From Acidovorax_G lacteus (GTDB taxonomy: Bacteria; Pseudomonadota; Gammaproteobacteria; Burkholderiales; Burkholderiaceae_C), in NCBI RefSeq assembly GCF_039540375.1, contig NZ_BAABEX010000011.1, positions 1-64,000 on the forward strand: 64,000 nucleotides of DNA, in the 5' to 3' direction. How positions within the stretch are numbered: the first letter of the stretch is position 1; the number at the start of each line of letters is the position of its first letter. Below, one piece after another: positions 34,433 through 43,326 of this stretch. A model generated the notes under the pieces. The model was not told the origin of the DNA, searched no databases, and saw only the letters and a program-made list of their open reading frames with translations. The translations under genes were made by a program, and so were the position numbers.

Positions 34433-35446
34433 CTATTCCGCCTTGATGCCACGCATGGCGATGATGCCGCCGAGCAGGTTGGTATCGGCCTTGATGCGGT
34501 TGCTCAGGCCTTCAGGCGACGTGGCTGCGACCTGCCAGCCTTGCTGGAAGAGCTTGGCACGGATTTCATCAGTGCGGATGATGTTCACGAGCATCGCGGA
34601 CAACCGCTCGCGCAAGGCCGCGGGCATGGTGGAGGGCGCAGCAAAAGCGTTCCAGATCTCGAGGCTGAAGCCGCGAATGCCCGCCTCGCTCAGTGGCGGC
34701 AAGTCGGGCGCGAGCGGGCTGCGCCCCGTGGATGTGACCCCGATGCCACGCAGCTTGCCTGAGCGGATCTGCGCCTGTGCAAGAGCGGGCGGCAGCAGGG
34801 CCATCTGCAATTGCCCCCCGAGCATGGCGGTGGCCACCTGTGGATAGCCGGGGTATGGGACATGGACTGGATTGATGTTGCTGCGTGACTTGAGCAGCTC
34901 TGTGCCGATGTGGCCCACGGTACCAACGCCAGGGGTACCGTAGCTCCATTTGTCACCCGCGTTGCGAGCCAGGGTGAAGAAGTCTTGGCCCGTGGTCTGC
35001 GGCGTGATGCCGGGCAGATTGGTGGGCACAGTGAGTACCAGCGGCGAGGTTCCGACCAGAGTCAGTGGCGCCAGATCTTTTTGTGGGTCGTACGGCACCG
35101 CAGGATTCAACAACTTGGCAATTGTGAGGTTGCCGTTGATCATCAGGCCGATGGTGTGGTTGTCTCTGGCCTTGGACACCGCATCGGCACCGATGTTGCC
35201 GCCCGCGCCCACGCGGTTTTCCACCACCACCGGCTGGCCCAGTGCCTTGGAAAGCGGTTCTGCGATCGTGCGGGCGGTCAGGTCGGGCGACGAGCCAGCC
35301 GGAAAGCCCACGATGATACGCAGTGGCTTACTGGGCCAGACCTCAGCGTTGGCGGCTGCTTTGGATTGGGCCCAGCCAGCCACCGGAGCGCCGGTAGCCA
35401 GCAAGGCTGCGGCCAGGGCGGTGCGTCGGGACATCGGTTGCGACAT
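34433..35446 (-). CDS. Bug/TctC-family periplasmic substrate-binding protein
   Basis: A 337-residue extracytoplasmic binding protein with a signal peptide (twin-arginine-like MSRRTALAAALL, ending GWAQS near residue 27). Family motifs: PLRIIVGFPAGSSPDLTAR, VVENRVGAGGNIGADAV and YGTPGVGTVGH. Bug proteins bind small organic acids for tripartite tricarboxylate transporters; orphans like this are very numerous in Burkholderiales. No tctA or tctB is nearby. It is convergent with the Sco gene. Confidence 0.9.
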   Translation of the reverse strand: MSQPMSRRTALAAALLATGAPVAGWAQSKAAANAEVWPSKPLRIIVGFPAGSSPDLTARTIAEPLSKALGQPVVVENRVGAGGNIGADAVSKARDNHTIGLMINGNLTIAKLLNPAVPYDPQKDLAPLTLVGTSPLVLTVPTNLPGITPQTTGQDFFTLARNAGDKWSYGTPGVGTVGHIGTELLKSRSNINPVHVPYPGYPQVATAMLGGQLQMALLPPALAQAQIRSGKLRGIGVTSTGRSPLAPDLPPLSEAGIRGFSLEIWNAFAAPSTMPAALRERLSAMLVNIIRTDEIRAKLFQQGWQVAATSPEGLSNRIKADTNLLGGIIAMRGIKAE

Positions 35447-35514
35447 GCGTGCTCCTTGCAGGGATCGACAAAGGACGAGAAAAGAGGGGGCGTTGAACGC
35501 GGTCCGATGCTCGC

Positions 35515-35536
35515 AAAAAAGGCCCTCAAAGGGCCT
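35515..35536 (-). terminator. Terminator after rpoH
   Basis: A 7-bp stem (35520-35526 with 35530-35536) and a 3-nt loop; on the minus strand it is followed by a T6 run. It lies 56 nt past the rpoH stop and before the TctC-like gene. Confidence 0.8.
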
Positions 35537-35591
35537 CGGCTTGGCAGACCGCTAGCAGGCGATGTTAACGCGCAACATCGGCCGCGCAGCG

Positions 35592-36530
35592 TCAAGCGTA
35601 CTCAACGAGTGCCTTCTTCATCTTCTTCATGGCCGCTGCCTCGATCTGGCGGATACGCTCGGCACTTACGCCGTACACGGCGGCCAGTTCGTGCAGCGTC
35701 ATGCCGCCCGAGCCATCATCGTTCACTTTGAGCCAGCGCTCTTCCACGATACGGCGGCTGCGGTCGTCGAGCGTGGCCAAGGCGGTCGCAATACCGTCGG
35801 AGGCCAGCAGGTCACGCTGGCGCGACTCGATCATCGACGTTGGTTCGTGCGAGGCATCGGCCAGGTAGGCGATCGGGCCGAAGGCCTGTTCGCCGTCGTC
35901 GCCGGGACTTGGATCGAGCAGCACGTCGCCGCCTGCCATGCGCGTTTCCATCTCGATGACGTCTTCGCGCTTCACATTGAGCTGCGCTGCGACCGAGTCG
36001 ATTTCATGCTCGGACAGGGTATCGCGGGGGCTCAGACCCTCGGCGCCAGCATCAGCCTTGAAGCCCTGTTTCATCGAGCGAAGATTGAAAAACAGTTTAC
36101 GTTGCGCCTTGGTGGTAGCCACCTTGACCATGCGCCAGTTCTTCAAGATGTACTCGTGGATCTCTGCCTTGATCCAGTGCATGGCGTAGCTGACCAAGCG
36201 CACGCCTTGGTCGGGGTCGAAGCGCTTGACCGCCTTCATCAGGCCGACATTGCCTTCCTGGATCAGGTCACCGTGCGGCAGGCCGTATCCCAGGTACTGG
36301 CGCGAGATCGACACCACCAAGCGCAGGTGCGACATCACAAGCCGCCCGGCGGCGTCTAGGTCGTTGTGCTCTTTCAGCCGGCGCGCATACTGTTGCTCCT
36401 CCTCGGCGGTGAGCATGGGCAGGCGATTGACGGCGGAAATGTAGGCGTCCAGATTGCCCAGCGGCGGCACCAGCGCCCACGGGTTGGCGGGGGCGATGCT
36501 CGTGCTGGAGGCGAGGGTGGAAGTGGGCAT
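35592..36530 (-). CDS. rpoH: RNA polymerase heat-shock sigma factor RpoH (sigma-32)
   Basis: A 312-residue sigma factor. Region 2 has GDLIQEGNVGLMKAVKRFDP and SYAMHWIKAEIHEYILKNW. The RpoH box QRKLFFNLR (about residues 146-154) is diagnostic of sigma-32. Region 4 has MTLHELAAVYGVSAERIRQIE. It directs transcription of chaperone and protease genes under heat stress. The start at 36530 has AAGGA 8 nt upstream; an ATG 9 nt earlier overlaps that site. A perfect CIRCE element lies 33 nt upstream, so HrcA probably represses this gene, and a terminator follows it. Confidence 0.96.
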   Translation of the reverse strand: MPTSTLASSTSIAPANPWALVPPLGNLDAYISAVNRLPMLTAEEEQQYARRLKEHNDLDAAGRLVMSHLRLVVSISRQYLGYGLPHGDLIQEGNVGLMKAVKRFDPDQGVRLVSYAMHWIKAEIHEYILKNWRMVKVATTKAQRKLFFNLRSMKQGFKADAGAEGLSPRDTLSEHEIDSVAAQLNVKREDVIEMETRMAGGDVLLDPSPGDDGEQAFGPIAYLADASHEPTSMIESRQRDLLASDGIATALATLDDRSRRIVEERWLKVNDDGSGGMTLHELAAVYGVSAERIRQIEAAAMKKMKKALVEYA

Positions 36531-36562
36531 TCGACGCATCCTTTCTGGACTGTGGAGCAATG

Positions 36563-36589
36563 TTAGCACTCTCTGGGAGTGAGTGCTAA
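36563..36589 (-). promoter_or_regulatory. CIRCE operator (HrcA binding site) upstream of rpoH
   Basis: TTAGCACTC, a 9-nt spacer, then GAGTGCTAA: an exact match to the CIRCE consensus, including spacer length. Such operators bind the repressor HrcA and normally precede groESL or dnaK. Here it lies 33-59 nt before the rpoH start codon, which places rpoH under HrcA control by inference. Confidence 0.93.
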
Positions 36590-37125
36590 GACCAAAAGTT
36601 CCGACCCCAGACTGCGTGATTATTGGCGCTCAGGATAGGTTTGGCCGAATGGATCGGCGATCGCTTGCCTATGAGCGAAGCGGCACTGTGACCAAGCTTT
36701 CGTCGCACCGCATCTTGGATTGGCAGCACCATGCCACCCGAAGGCACCAGAGGGCGAGAGGTTGGATCGCGCCAAGGTCCCACCACGCCGCGCTCGGTCA
36801 TTCGCTGGCCGTCTGAAATCTCTGTGATTGGCACTGCATTCACCAGGAAACAGTTCTGAATACGGATGCTTTGCCCGGCTTCATGGGTGTGCGGTGCTCT
36901 ATGCAGGTCAGATGAGTGCAGCAATGTAGGCCCAGCGCATGATAGGCCTCCTAGATGATAAATATGAAATTTTGTCTTCAATCGCTTTGGCGTAGGCGAA
37001 GAGGTTTTCGTTGTTAAAAGATTTTATAAATGACCCAAGTGCAATCTTTTGACGTCTTAAGTGATAGTATTGATTCCCGTCGATGGTGTTAATTTATCAT
37101 TTGCAAGGCTGAATCGAAGGAGTCC
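36590..37125. other. Gene-poor gap between rpoH and the chemosensory cluster
   Basis: About 535 nt. The left part is of normal GC; the right 170 nt (about 36950-37110) is clearly AT-rich. Two overlapping open frames (36583-36816 plus, 36586-36981 minus) show no family resemblance and one runs through the CIRCE site, so I do not call them. The AT-rich part probably holds the promoter of the chemosensory operon; a TTGACG lies near 37050, without a well-spaced -10. Confidence 0.55.
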
Positions 37126-37128
37126 ATG

Positions 37129-39051
37129 ATGTCCTTGGTGAGACGACAAAGCGATGCTGGTGCTGCACTTGCTGCGCAGTCCATGCCACATGTGGGCCGA
37201 CAGGTCAGTAAAGATGCAGAAGCCCAGCGCAAGAGAGCACGGACCCTTGCCAAGCAGCAGCAGGCCTCCGAGCGAGTGGCCAGTGCGGCGACCCAGCTGT
37301 CTGCTGGTGTGAACGAAGCAGCCTCTGCCGCGGAAGAGCTCAAGCGTGCGACGGACCAGATCGCCAGCGGCGCCGAGGAGGCCTCCGGCGCAGCCCAGGA
37401 GTCCCTCGCAGCCATCACCCAGATCAGCACATCCATCACCCGACAGCTCGACTCAGCGCAGCATGCCCAGCAAAGTGCGCAGGCCATGCAGCAGATGAGT
37501 TCCCGTCTCAACGACGAGGTGCGGGCGACCATCAGCAACGTGGGTGTGGCGGCGCAACGCCAGGCCGAGTCCGTCAAGATGGTGGCGGAGTTGGAGCGGC
37601 AGGCCTCGAGCATCGGCGACATCGTCAAGGCTGTGGCTCGTATTGCGGATCAGACCAATTTGCTGGCTCTGAATGCGGCCATCGAGGCGGCGCGAGCTGG
37701 TCAGCATGGCAAGGGCTTCGCTGTGGTTGCCGACGAAGTGCGTACCCTGGCGGAGACCAGCGAGAAAAGTGCGAAGCAGATTCAGGAACTGGTGGCCCAG
37801 ATTCAAGGAGATGTGAATCACATCGCAACGGGCATCAATGCGGCTGCCGACGCTGTTCAGGCGGAGGTCCAAAAGAGCGATGCCATCTTGCAGCAGCTCA
37901 CGCGCATCGGCTCAGATGCCGCCACCATCGTGTCAGGGGCCACAGAAATCGCTACGGCTGCAGGCCAGTCCGACAACGCTGTGAAAGAGGCACTGCGTGG
38001 TGCCGAAACCATTGCTGCAGCGGCAACCGAGCAGAGCTCTGCCTGCGAAGAGGCTGCCAAGACCGTGCAAGAGCAAAGTACCGCGCTGTCCGAGTGTGAG
38101 CAAACCGCCCAGAGTCTTGCGGATCTGGCGGATGAGCTCAAGACGAGTACCGACATCGGCAAGAGCGCGGAAGAGGTGGCCTCGGCCGCCGAGGAGCTGG
38201 CCAGCGTTGTGCAGGAGATCAACCGTTCAGCGGCGCAGATCATGGTGGCGCTGGACCAGATCCGAAAGGGCGCACAGGCGCAGTCTTCCGCAACATCCGC
38301 CTCGTCCGCCTCGATTGTGCAGATTGAACGTGGAGCCCAGCTGGCAGCGACTCGCGCGTCTGTCAGCAAAGAAAAGGCGTCCACCATTCAGGCCTTGATG
38401 ACGGAGAGCAAGGTGCAGATCGATGGCCTCATTGCCAGCATTTCGACGGGCGTGGAATCCACGCAGGTGAGCACGCAGCAGGTCAAGGCACTCGAGTTGG
38501 TGAGCCGCAAGATCGACAAGATCGTAGATGCGATCACCCAAGTGTCCATTCAGACCAATATGCTGGCCGTCAACGGCAGCATTGAGGCGGCTCGCGCCGG
38601 AGAGTACGGCAAGGGATTTGTGGTGGTCGCGACCGACATCCGCAATCTCGCTCACGACTCCGCAGAGAACGCCGACCGGATCAAGGATCTGGTCAAGGGA
38701 ATCCAAGACCAGATCACTCTGGTGGGCCGTGACCTCTCCGAGATCATGGACGCGGCACGGGTCGAAGTCGACAAAGCCCGCAGCATCACGACCGCATTGC
38801 ACACCATGGAGCGTGATGTGGACAGTCTTGTGCGAGGCAACGAGCTGGCGCTGCAGTCGTCGGAGGAAATTGTGACAGCGCTGGGGCAGGTCAAGTTAGG
38901 GGTCGATCAGGTTGCTGCCGCAGCCGCCCAGGCGGAGAAGGCCGCAGAGCAGGCTGCAGCAGCCGCGCGACAGCAGTCGCAAGGCGCAGAAGAGCTGGCA
39001 GCTGCTATCGAAGAGATCGCATCACTGGCCGACGAGCTGCAAAGCTCCTGA
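37129..39051 (+). CDS. Soluble chemoreceptor with two tandem signalling domains
   Basis: A 640-residue cytoplasmic methyl-accepting protein with no membrane helix and no recognisable sensor domain. It is almost all coiled coil, rich in Ala, Gln, Glu and Ser. Two complete receptor hairpin tips are present about 300 residues apart: IADQTNLLALNAAIEAARAG near residue 170, and VSIQTNMLAVNGSIEAARAG near residue 468; each is followed by KGF and a V(A/T)xx(V/I)R motif. So the signalling domain is duplicated. The ATG at 37129 has GGAG 6 nt upstream; the adjacent ATG at 37126 is too close. First gene of a ten-gene chemosensory run. FrzCD of Myxococcus is a soluble analogue but has a single hairpin. Confidence 0.9.
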   Translation: MSLVRRQSDAGAALAAQSMPHVGRQVSKDAEAQRKRARTLAKQQQASERVASAATQLSAGVNEAASAAEELKRATDQIASGAEEASGAAQESLAAITQISTSITRQLDSAQHAQQSAQAMQQMSSRLNDEVRATISNVGVAAQRQAESVKMVAELERQASSIGDIVKAVARIADQTNLLALNAAIEAARAGQHGKGFAVVADEVRTLAETSEKSAKQIQELVAQIQGDVNHIATGINAAADAVQAEVQKSDAILQQLTRIGSDAATIVSGATEIATAAGQSDNAVKEALRGAETIAAAATEQSSACEEAAKTVQEQSTALSECEQTAQSLADLADELKTSTDIGKSAEEVASAAEELASVVQEINRSAAQIMVALDQIRKGAQAQSSATSASSASIVQIERGAQLAATRASVSKEKASTIQALMTESKVQIDGLIASISTGVESTQVSTQQVKALELVSRKIDKIVDAITQVSIQTNMLAVNGSIEAARAGEYGKGFVVVATDIRNLAHDSAENADRIKDLVKGIQDQITLVGRDLSEIMDAARVEVDKARSITTALHTMERDVDSLVRGNELALQSSEEIVTALGQVKLGVDQVAAAAAQAEKAAEQAAAAARQQSQGAEELAAAIEEIASLADELQSS

Positions 39052-39086
39052 TTCACCAGCGGGCCTGCAGGCCTGAGGAGTGCGGG

Positions 39087-40685
39087 ATGAATTCCCTACC
39101 TGAAGCCAGTGAGAGCATCGTGCGCGCAGAGGGGCAGTTTGTGACCTTCAGTGTCGCGAACGAAGTGTTCGCTGTACCGTTGGCGCCTGTACAAGAGATC
39201 ATTCGCGCACCGGACGTCGCGCGACTGCCACTTGCGCCGCGGTCCCTGGACGGGTTGGCCAACTTGCGCGGCCGCGTACTGCCAATCCTGAGTCTACGTA
39301 CCATTTTCGGACTGCCTGAGCGCGAGGTTGACGATGCGACACGGGCTGTGGTGATCGAGAGCGGTCAGTTGCTCGGATTTTTGGTGGATCAGGTGCGCAG
39401 CGTGATCCACGTGCAGCCGCACGAGCTGGTCCCTGCACAGCAGTTCCGCTCTCTGGCGCAGGGAGACTACCTGACGGCTGTCATTCAGCGGCCACGCCCT
39501 GAGGGGCCTGGGAGCGATCTCATCCTGGTGCTGGACCTGGCACGCGTGGTGCAGAAGCAGTTCAGCCGCTTGATCGCGCAGAGCGCAGAGGGTGCGCTAC
39601 CCAATACCGCTCCGATGAGCACGTCTGTAGGCGCAGCCCCCGATCTTATGGCTGCTCACGGAGTCATCGCGACCGAGCAGCGACTGGTGAGCTTCACGGT
39701 GGCGGGGCAGGAATACGGTGTGGATATCGCAGATGTTCGTGAGATCGTGCAGTGCCCTAACGAGTGGACGGTACTGCCGCATGCCGCGCCGCATGTGCTG
39801 GGTCTGATCTCACTACGTCAGCGTTTGCTCCCGCTGGTCGGATTGCGGCAACTGTTTGGGTTGCCCTACGCCGAGCCCGACGAGCGCCAGCGAATCGTAG
39901 TGGTAGGTCTGTCGGATGGAGCGGCTGTAGGGCTGGTGACGGATACCGTCAAAGAAGTGCTGACGGTGCCACAGGACGCAGCAGAGCCGCTGCCGCCGAC
40001 GCTGTCCCGCGATGGGGGGATGCGCGAGTTCTCCGCCATCTGCCGACTCGACGAGGGACGCCGTCTGGTGTCTGTGCTCGATATCGCCAGTCTTCCGGGT
40101 GTACAGGACCTGCTGCTAGGGGCTGAGATTACCGAGCAAATACAGGCAAACACGGTACACGCACTTCACCAGGAGGCAGTCATGAAGGACGACGCACAAG
40201 CCACAGCTTCAGCGAGTGGGCTAGACGACGATCTGCAAGTGGTGGTCTTTCGGCTGGCTGGCGAGGAATACGGCGTTCCAATCATGAGCGTGCAAGAGAT
40301 TGTGCGTGTGCCAGAAACCCTGACCCATATTCCACGCACACCAGACTATGCGGAAGGCGTCATCAACCTGCGTGGCACTGTGCTCCCAGTGATCGACCAG
40401 CGCAGTCGCCTCGGGTTGCCCCGCTGCGAGCGCAACGACCGCCAGAGAATCATGGTGTACCACGTCGGTCAACGCCGAACCGGATTCATCGTGGACTCTG
40501 TGGCCGAGGTGCTGCGGATCGATGCGCACTCCATAGAGTCGGCGCCAGAACTGGCTCCAGAGCAGGCACGCCTTATCCGACGTGTGGCCAAGCTCGACGG
40601 CGATCGCCGGCTGGTCATGCTGGTAGAGGCCCAGCAGCTGATGGCTGATGTGGGCGACTGCGGCAACCCCGCGCCCATGCCCTGA
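39087..40685 (+). CDS. Triple CheW-domain scaffold protein
   Basis: A 532-residue protein made of three CheW domains in tandem: about residues 10-165 (FVTFSVANEVFAVPL), 195-350 (LVSFTVAGQEYGVDI) and 380-520 (VVVFRLAGEEYGVPI). Each has the domain's IVR/IIR and NLRG or SLRQ turns. CheW couples receptors to CheA, and a three-domain version could bridge several receptor tips or kinases at once. It matches a receptor with two hairpins encoded 35 nt upstream. No separate single-domain cheW is in the cluster. Confidence 0.92.
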   Translation: MNSLPEASESIVRAEGQFVTFSVANEVFAVPLAPVQEIIRAPDVARLPLAPRSLDGLANLRGRVLPILSLRTIFGLPEREVDDATRAVVIESGQLLGFLVDQVRSVIHVQPHELVPAQQFRSLAQGDYLTAVIQRPRPEGPGSDLILVLDLARVVQKQFSRLIAQSAEGALPNTAPMSTSVGAAPDLMAAHGVIATEQRLVSFTVAGQEYGVDIADVREIVQCPNEWTVLPHAAPHVLGLISLRQRLLPLVGLRQLFGLPYAEPDERQRIVVVGLSDGAAVGLVTDTVKEVLTVPQDAAEPLPPTLSRDGGMREFSAICRLDEGRRLVSVLDIASLPGVQDLLLGAEITEQIQANTVHALHQEAVMKDDAQATASASGLDDDLQVVVFRLAGEEYGVPIMSVQEIVRVPETLTHIPRTPDYAEGVINLRGTVLPVIDQRSRLGLPRCERNDRQRIMVYHVGQRRTGFIVDSVAEVLRIDAHSIESAPELAPEQARLIRRVAKLDGDRRLVMLVEAQQLMADVGDCGNPAPMP

Positions 40686-40705
40686 CTCTCTGGGGAGAAA
40701 TCTCG

Positions 40706-41806
40706 ATGAAGGTCACCAAAGTGTTGGTCGTGGACGACTCTGCTTTGATGCGGCGAACCCTTGGCCAAATCCTGCGCGATGCCGGCATGGAGGTGGAGAT
40801 GGCCCGCAATGGGGTTGAAGCTGTGGATCGACTGGTGCAGTACCACCCGGATGTGGTGACACTGGACGTCAACATGCCTGAAATGGACGGGCTGACTTCT
40901 TTGTCGCTGATGATGCAGGTCAGGCCGACTCCGGTGGTGATGGTCAGCTCCCTGACCGAGAAGGGTGCCATGGCGACACTCGAGGCGCTGGCACTGGGGG
41001 CGGTCGATTGCATTGCCAAACCCGGAGGAACGATCTCGCTCAATATCGAGCAGGTGGCCCTGGAACTGGTGACCAAAGTACGCGCGGCCGCCCAAGCAAA
41101 GCCCCGGGCGGGTGCGCGGCAACGTTTGGCAGGACAAAGACGTCAGGAGTCGCGGGGGCCTTGCGTACGCAATGCCGGGAGTGTCGCAACGGAGGCGGTC
41201 GGGGCGACACGTGCAACGGCAGGGGAGTACCAGGGTTTGGTGCTGATGGGGGTCTCCACTGGAGGGCCGCGCACTCTGGAGGACATATTGCCCCATCTGC
41301 CTGCCCACTGCCCTTGGCCCGTACTGCTGGCGCAGCACATGCCGGCCAATTTCACACAGGTGCTGGCACGTCGGATGGATGGTTTGTGCGCAGTGCACGT
41401 CTGCGAGGTGGACAGGCCCACCCGTTTGGCGCCAGGTCATGTCTACGTCGCGCGTGGAGGTACCGACATGGTCGTGGCTCGCGCATCGGGCGGTGAGCTT
41501 GTGGCCCGTCCGGTACCCGAGTCCTGCGCTTACGCGTGGCACCCGTCCGTCTCTCGGCTGGTCGAGTCGGCCATGCAGGTGGTGGATCCGAGTCAATTGA
41601 TCGGGGTCTTGTTGACCGGTATGGGTGATGACGGCGCGCAACCGATGGCAGAGCTGCGCCGACGGGGTGGGCGCACGGTGGCCGAGTCTCGGGAGACAGC
41701 GGTGGTTTATGGCATGCCCCAGGAATTGGTGGCACGCAACGGGGCCACGGTTCAGCTCCCCTGCGACCGCATTGCCAGTCAGCTGTGTCAGTGGCTTGGT
41801 GTCTGA
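40706..41806 (+). CDS. cheB: Chemotaxis response regulator protein-glutamate methylesterase
   Basis: A 366-residue CheB. The receiver domain (1-120) has the phospho-acceptor Asp54 in TLDVNMPEMDG. A linker precedes the methylesterase domain, with Ser in LMGVSTGGP, His in LLAQHMPANF and Asp in TGMGDDGA as catalytic triad. It demethylates or deamidates receptor glutamates. It starts 20 nt after the triple-CheW gene; a HEAT-like gene separates it from cheR. Confidence 0.96.
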   Translation: MKVTKVLVVDDSALMRRTLGQILRDAGMEVEMARNGVEAVDRLVQYHPDVVTLDVNMPEMDGLTSLSLMMQVRPTPVVMVSSLTEKGAMATLEALALGAVDCIAKPGGTISLNIEQVALELVTKVRAAAQAKPRAGARQRLAGQRRQESRGPCVRNAGSVATEAVGATRATAGEYQGLVLMGVSTGGPRTLEDILPHLPAHCPWPVLLAQHMPANFTQVLARRMDGLCAVHVCEVDRPTRLAPGHVYVARGGTDMVVARASGGELVARPVPESCAYAWHPSVSRLVESAMQVVDPSQLIGVLLTGMGDDGAQPMAELRRRGGRTVAESRETAVVYGMPQELVARNGATVQLPCDRIASQLCQWLGV

Positions 41807-41833
41807 GGCGCCATCGTATTTCAGGAGATCAGC

Positions 41834-42460
41834 ATGGCATTGCAGAAAGCCGCTACCAGCAACGCTGCATCGGAACCTACCGGGCCGGTAGCCCAGGATG
41901 CAGCAGCGCTGTGCGAAGAGCTGCTCCATCACCCAGACCCTGTCCGTCGCCGGGAGGCAGCAGCCGCATTGCGAGCCCATCCTGGGTGCGTGGCATCCAT
42001 GGTGCAGGCGCTGCGCTCAGAGTCTTGCCGTGAGGTGCAATCGGCGCTGTGGACCTCGTTGAGCGTGATCGGTGACGACGACGTCGCCAAGGCGCTGATC
42101 CCGCTTTTGCAAAGTGACGAGGCCTCCTTGCGCAATGGTGCCATGGAGGTACTGGCGACCATGCCGCAGGTCGTCTCAGATCACGTCGACGAACTGCTCC
42201 GTCATCCTGATCCCGACACGCGACTGCTCACTTTGCAGTTGCTGTCTGAGCTGCAGCATCCCTCTATACGCAGATGGCTGCGAGGCGTGCTGCAGCACGA
42301 CGACTCCCTCAACGTGGTGGGCTCTGCCATGGAGGGCATGGCGGAGGCCGGCATGCCGCAGGACGTCGAATTGCTCCGTGCCGCGGTGCAACGCTTCGGT
42401 AACGACCCGTTTCTCGCGTTCGCTGCCGATGTGGCGATCTCCAGGATTGAATCGCCATGA
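41834..42460 (+). CDS. HEAT-repeat-like protein of the chemosensory operon
   Basis: A 208-residue all-helical protein with HEAT-like repeats; repeated blocks such as ELLHHPDPVRRREAAAALRAH and DELLRHPDPDTRLLTLQLLSE recur about every 30-35 residues (each block given here as 20 residues or fewer on either side of PDP). No enzyme motif. HEAT solenoids mediate protein contacts, so it may be an adaptor for CheA, CheB or a receptor. It sits between cheB and cheR, with the last four bases shared with the cheR start (ATGA). Confidence 0.82.
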   Translation: MALQKAATSNAASEPTGPVAQDAAALCEELLHHPDPVRRREAAAALRAHPGCVASMVQALRSESCREVQSALWTSLSVIGDDDVAKALIPLLQSDEASLRNGAMEVLATMPQVVSDHVDELLRHPDPDTRLLTLQLLSELQHPSIRRWLRGVLQHDDSLNVVGSAMEGMAEAGMPQDVELLRAAVQRFGNDPFLAFAADVAISRIESP

Positions 42461-43326
42461 AAGCCACACATCCGACCGATGTCGCGGTGATCACGGAGGG
42501 GGACTTCCTCAAGTTCCGCGAGTACTTCTACCGCAAGACTGGCATTCACTTTGACGAGAGCAAGCGGTACTTCGTGGACAAGCGCCTGGTCGAGCGCATC
42601 GAGACGACCGGTGCTGCAGACTTTCGCACCTACTTCATGGCACTGCGCTTTGATCGCGGCAGCGACGAATTGCAACACCTCGTCAATGCCATGACGGTGA
42701 ACGAGACCTACTTCTTCCGCGAGGCTTACCAGTTCGACTGCATGGTGCACAACATGCTCGACGAGTGTGTCAAGCGCAAGCCCTCGGGTGATCGTGTGCG
42801 CATCTGGTCTGTACCGTCGTCCACGGGCGAAGAGCCTTATTCCATCGCGATCTACCTGCTGGAGAGATGGCCGGGCATTGATTTTCACGACGTCGAAATC
42901 TTTTCGTCCGATATCGATACCGCTGTACTCGCAGCGGCCCAGCGCGGTGCCTACTCGGCCCGCTCCGTGGCCAATCTGCCCGCCGCGTATCTGGAGAAGT
43001 ACTTCGCCAAGCGCAAGGATGGCACTTACGCGATCTCTCGCGACCTGGTAAGCGCCGTGGATTTTTCCCGCGTCAATCTCACCGATCCCGCCGATTGCCG
43101 GCGGTTTCGGGATATCGACATCATTTTTTGCCGCAACCTGCTGATCTATTTCGACGACGTGTCACGCAGGTTGGCGGCTGAGCACATGTTCGAGAGCCTG
43201 CGACCAGGAGGCTTTCTGTGTCTGGGGCATTCCGAGTCGATGAGTCGGATTTCCTCGCTGTTTTCCGCCCGTCGATTCCCTGACGCGCTGGTGTACCAAA
43301 AGCCGGTGTCTGGAGACAAGAAATGA
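42457..43326 (+). CDS. cheR: Chemotaxis protein methyltransferase CheR
   Basis: A 289-residue SAM-dependent methyltransferase. The N-terminal CheR domain has FREYFYRKTGIHFDESK and KRLVERI; NETYFFRE precedes the SAM domain. The SAM site reads IWSVPSSTGEEPYSIA (family: W.A.CSTGEEPYS; here Cys is Ser), and FCRNLLIYF and GHSESM are conserved. It adds methyl groups to receptor glutamates, opposing CheB. Overlaps the HEAT gene and the cheY gene by 4 nt on each side. Confidence 0.95.
   Translation: MKATHPTDVAVITEGDFLKFREYFYRKTGIHFDESKRYFVDKRLVERIETTGAADFRTYFMALRFDRGSDELQHLVNAMTVNETYFFREAYQFDCMVHNMLDECVKRKPSGDRVRIWSVPSSTGEEPYSIAIYLLERWPGIDFHDVEIFSSDIDTAVLAAAQRGAYSARSVANLPAAYLEKYFAKRKDGTYAISRDLVSAVDFSRVNLTDPADCRRFRDIDIIFCRNLLIYFDDVSRRLAAEHMFESLRPGGFLCLGHSESMSRISSLFSARRFPDALVYQKPVSGDKK

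Noticed and set aside
36586..36981. A 131-codon open frame on the minus strand between rpoH and the receptor gene
   Set aside because: It runs into the CIRCE operator, has no recognisable motif and no good ribosome-binding site.
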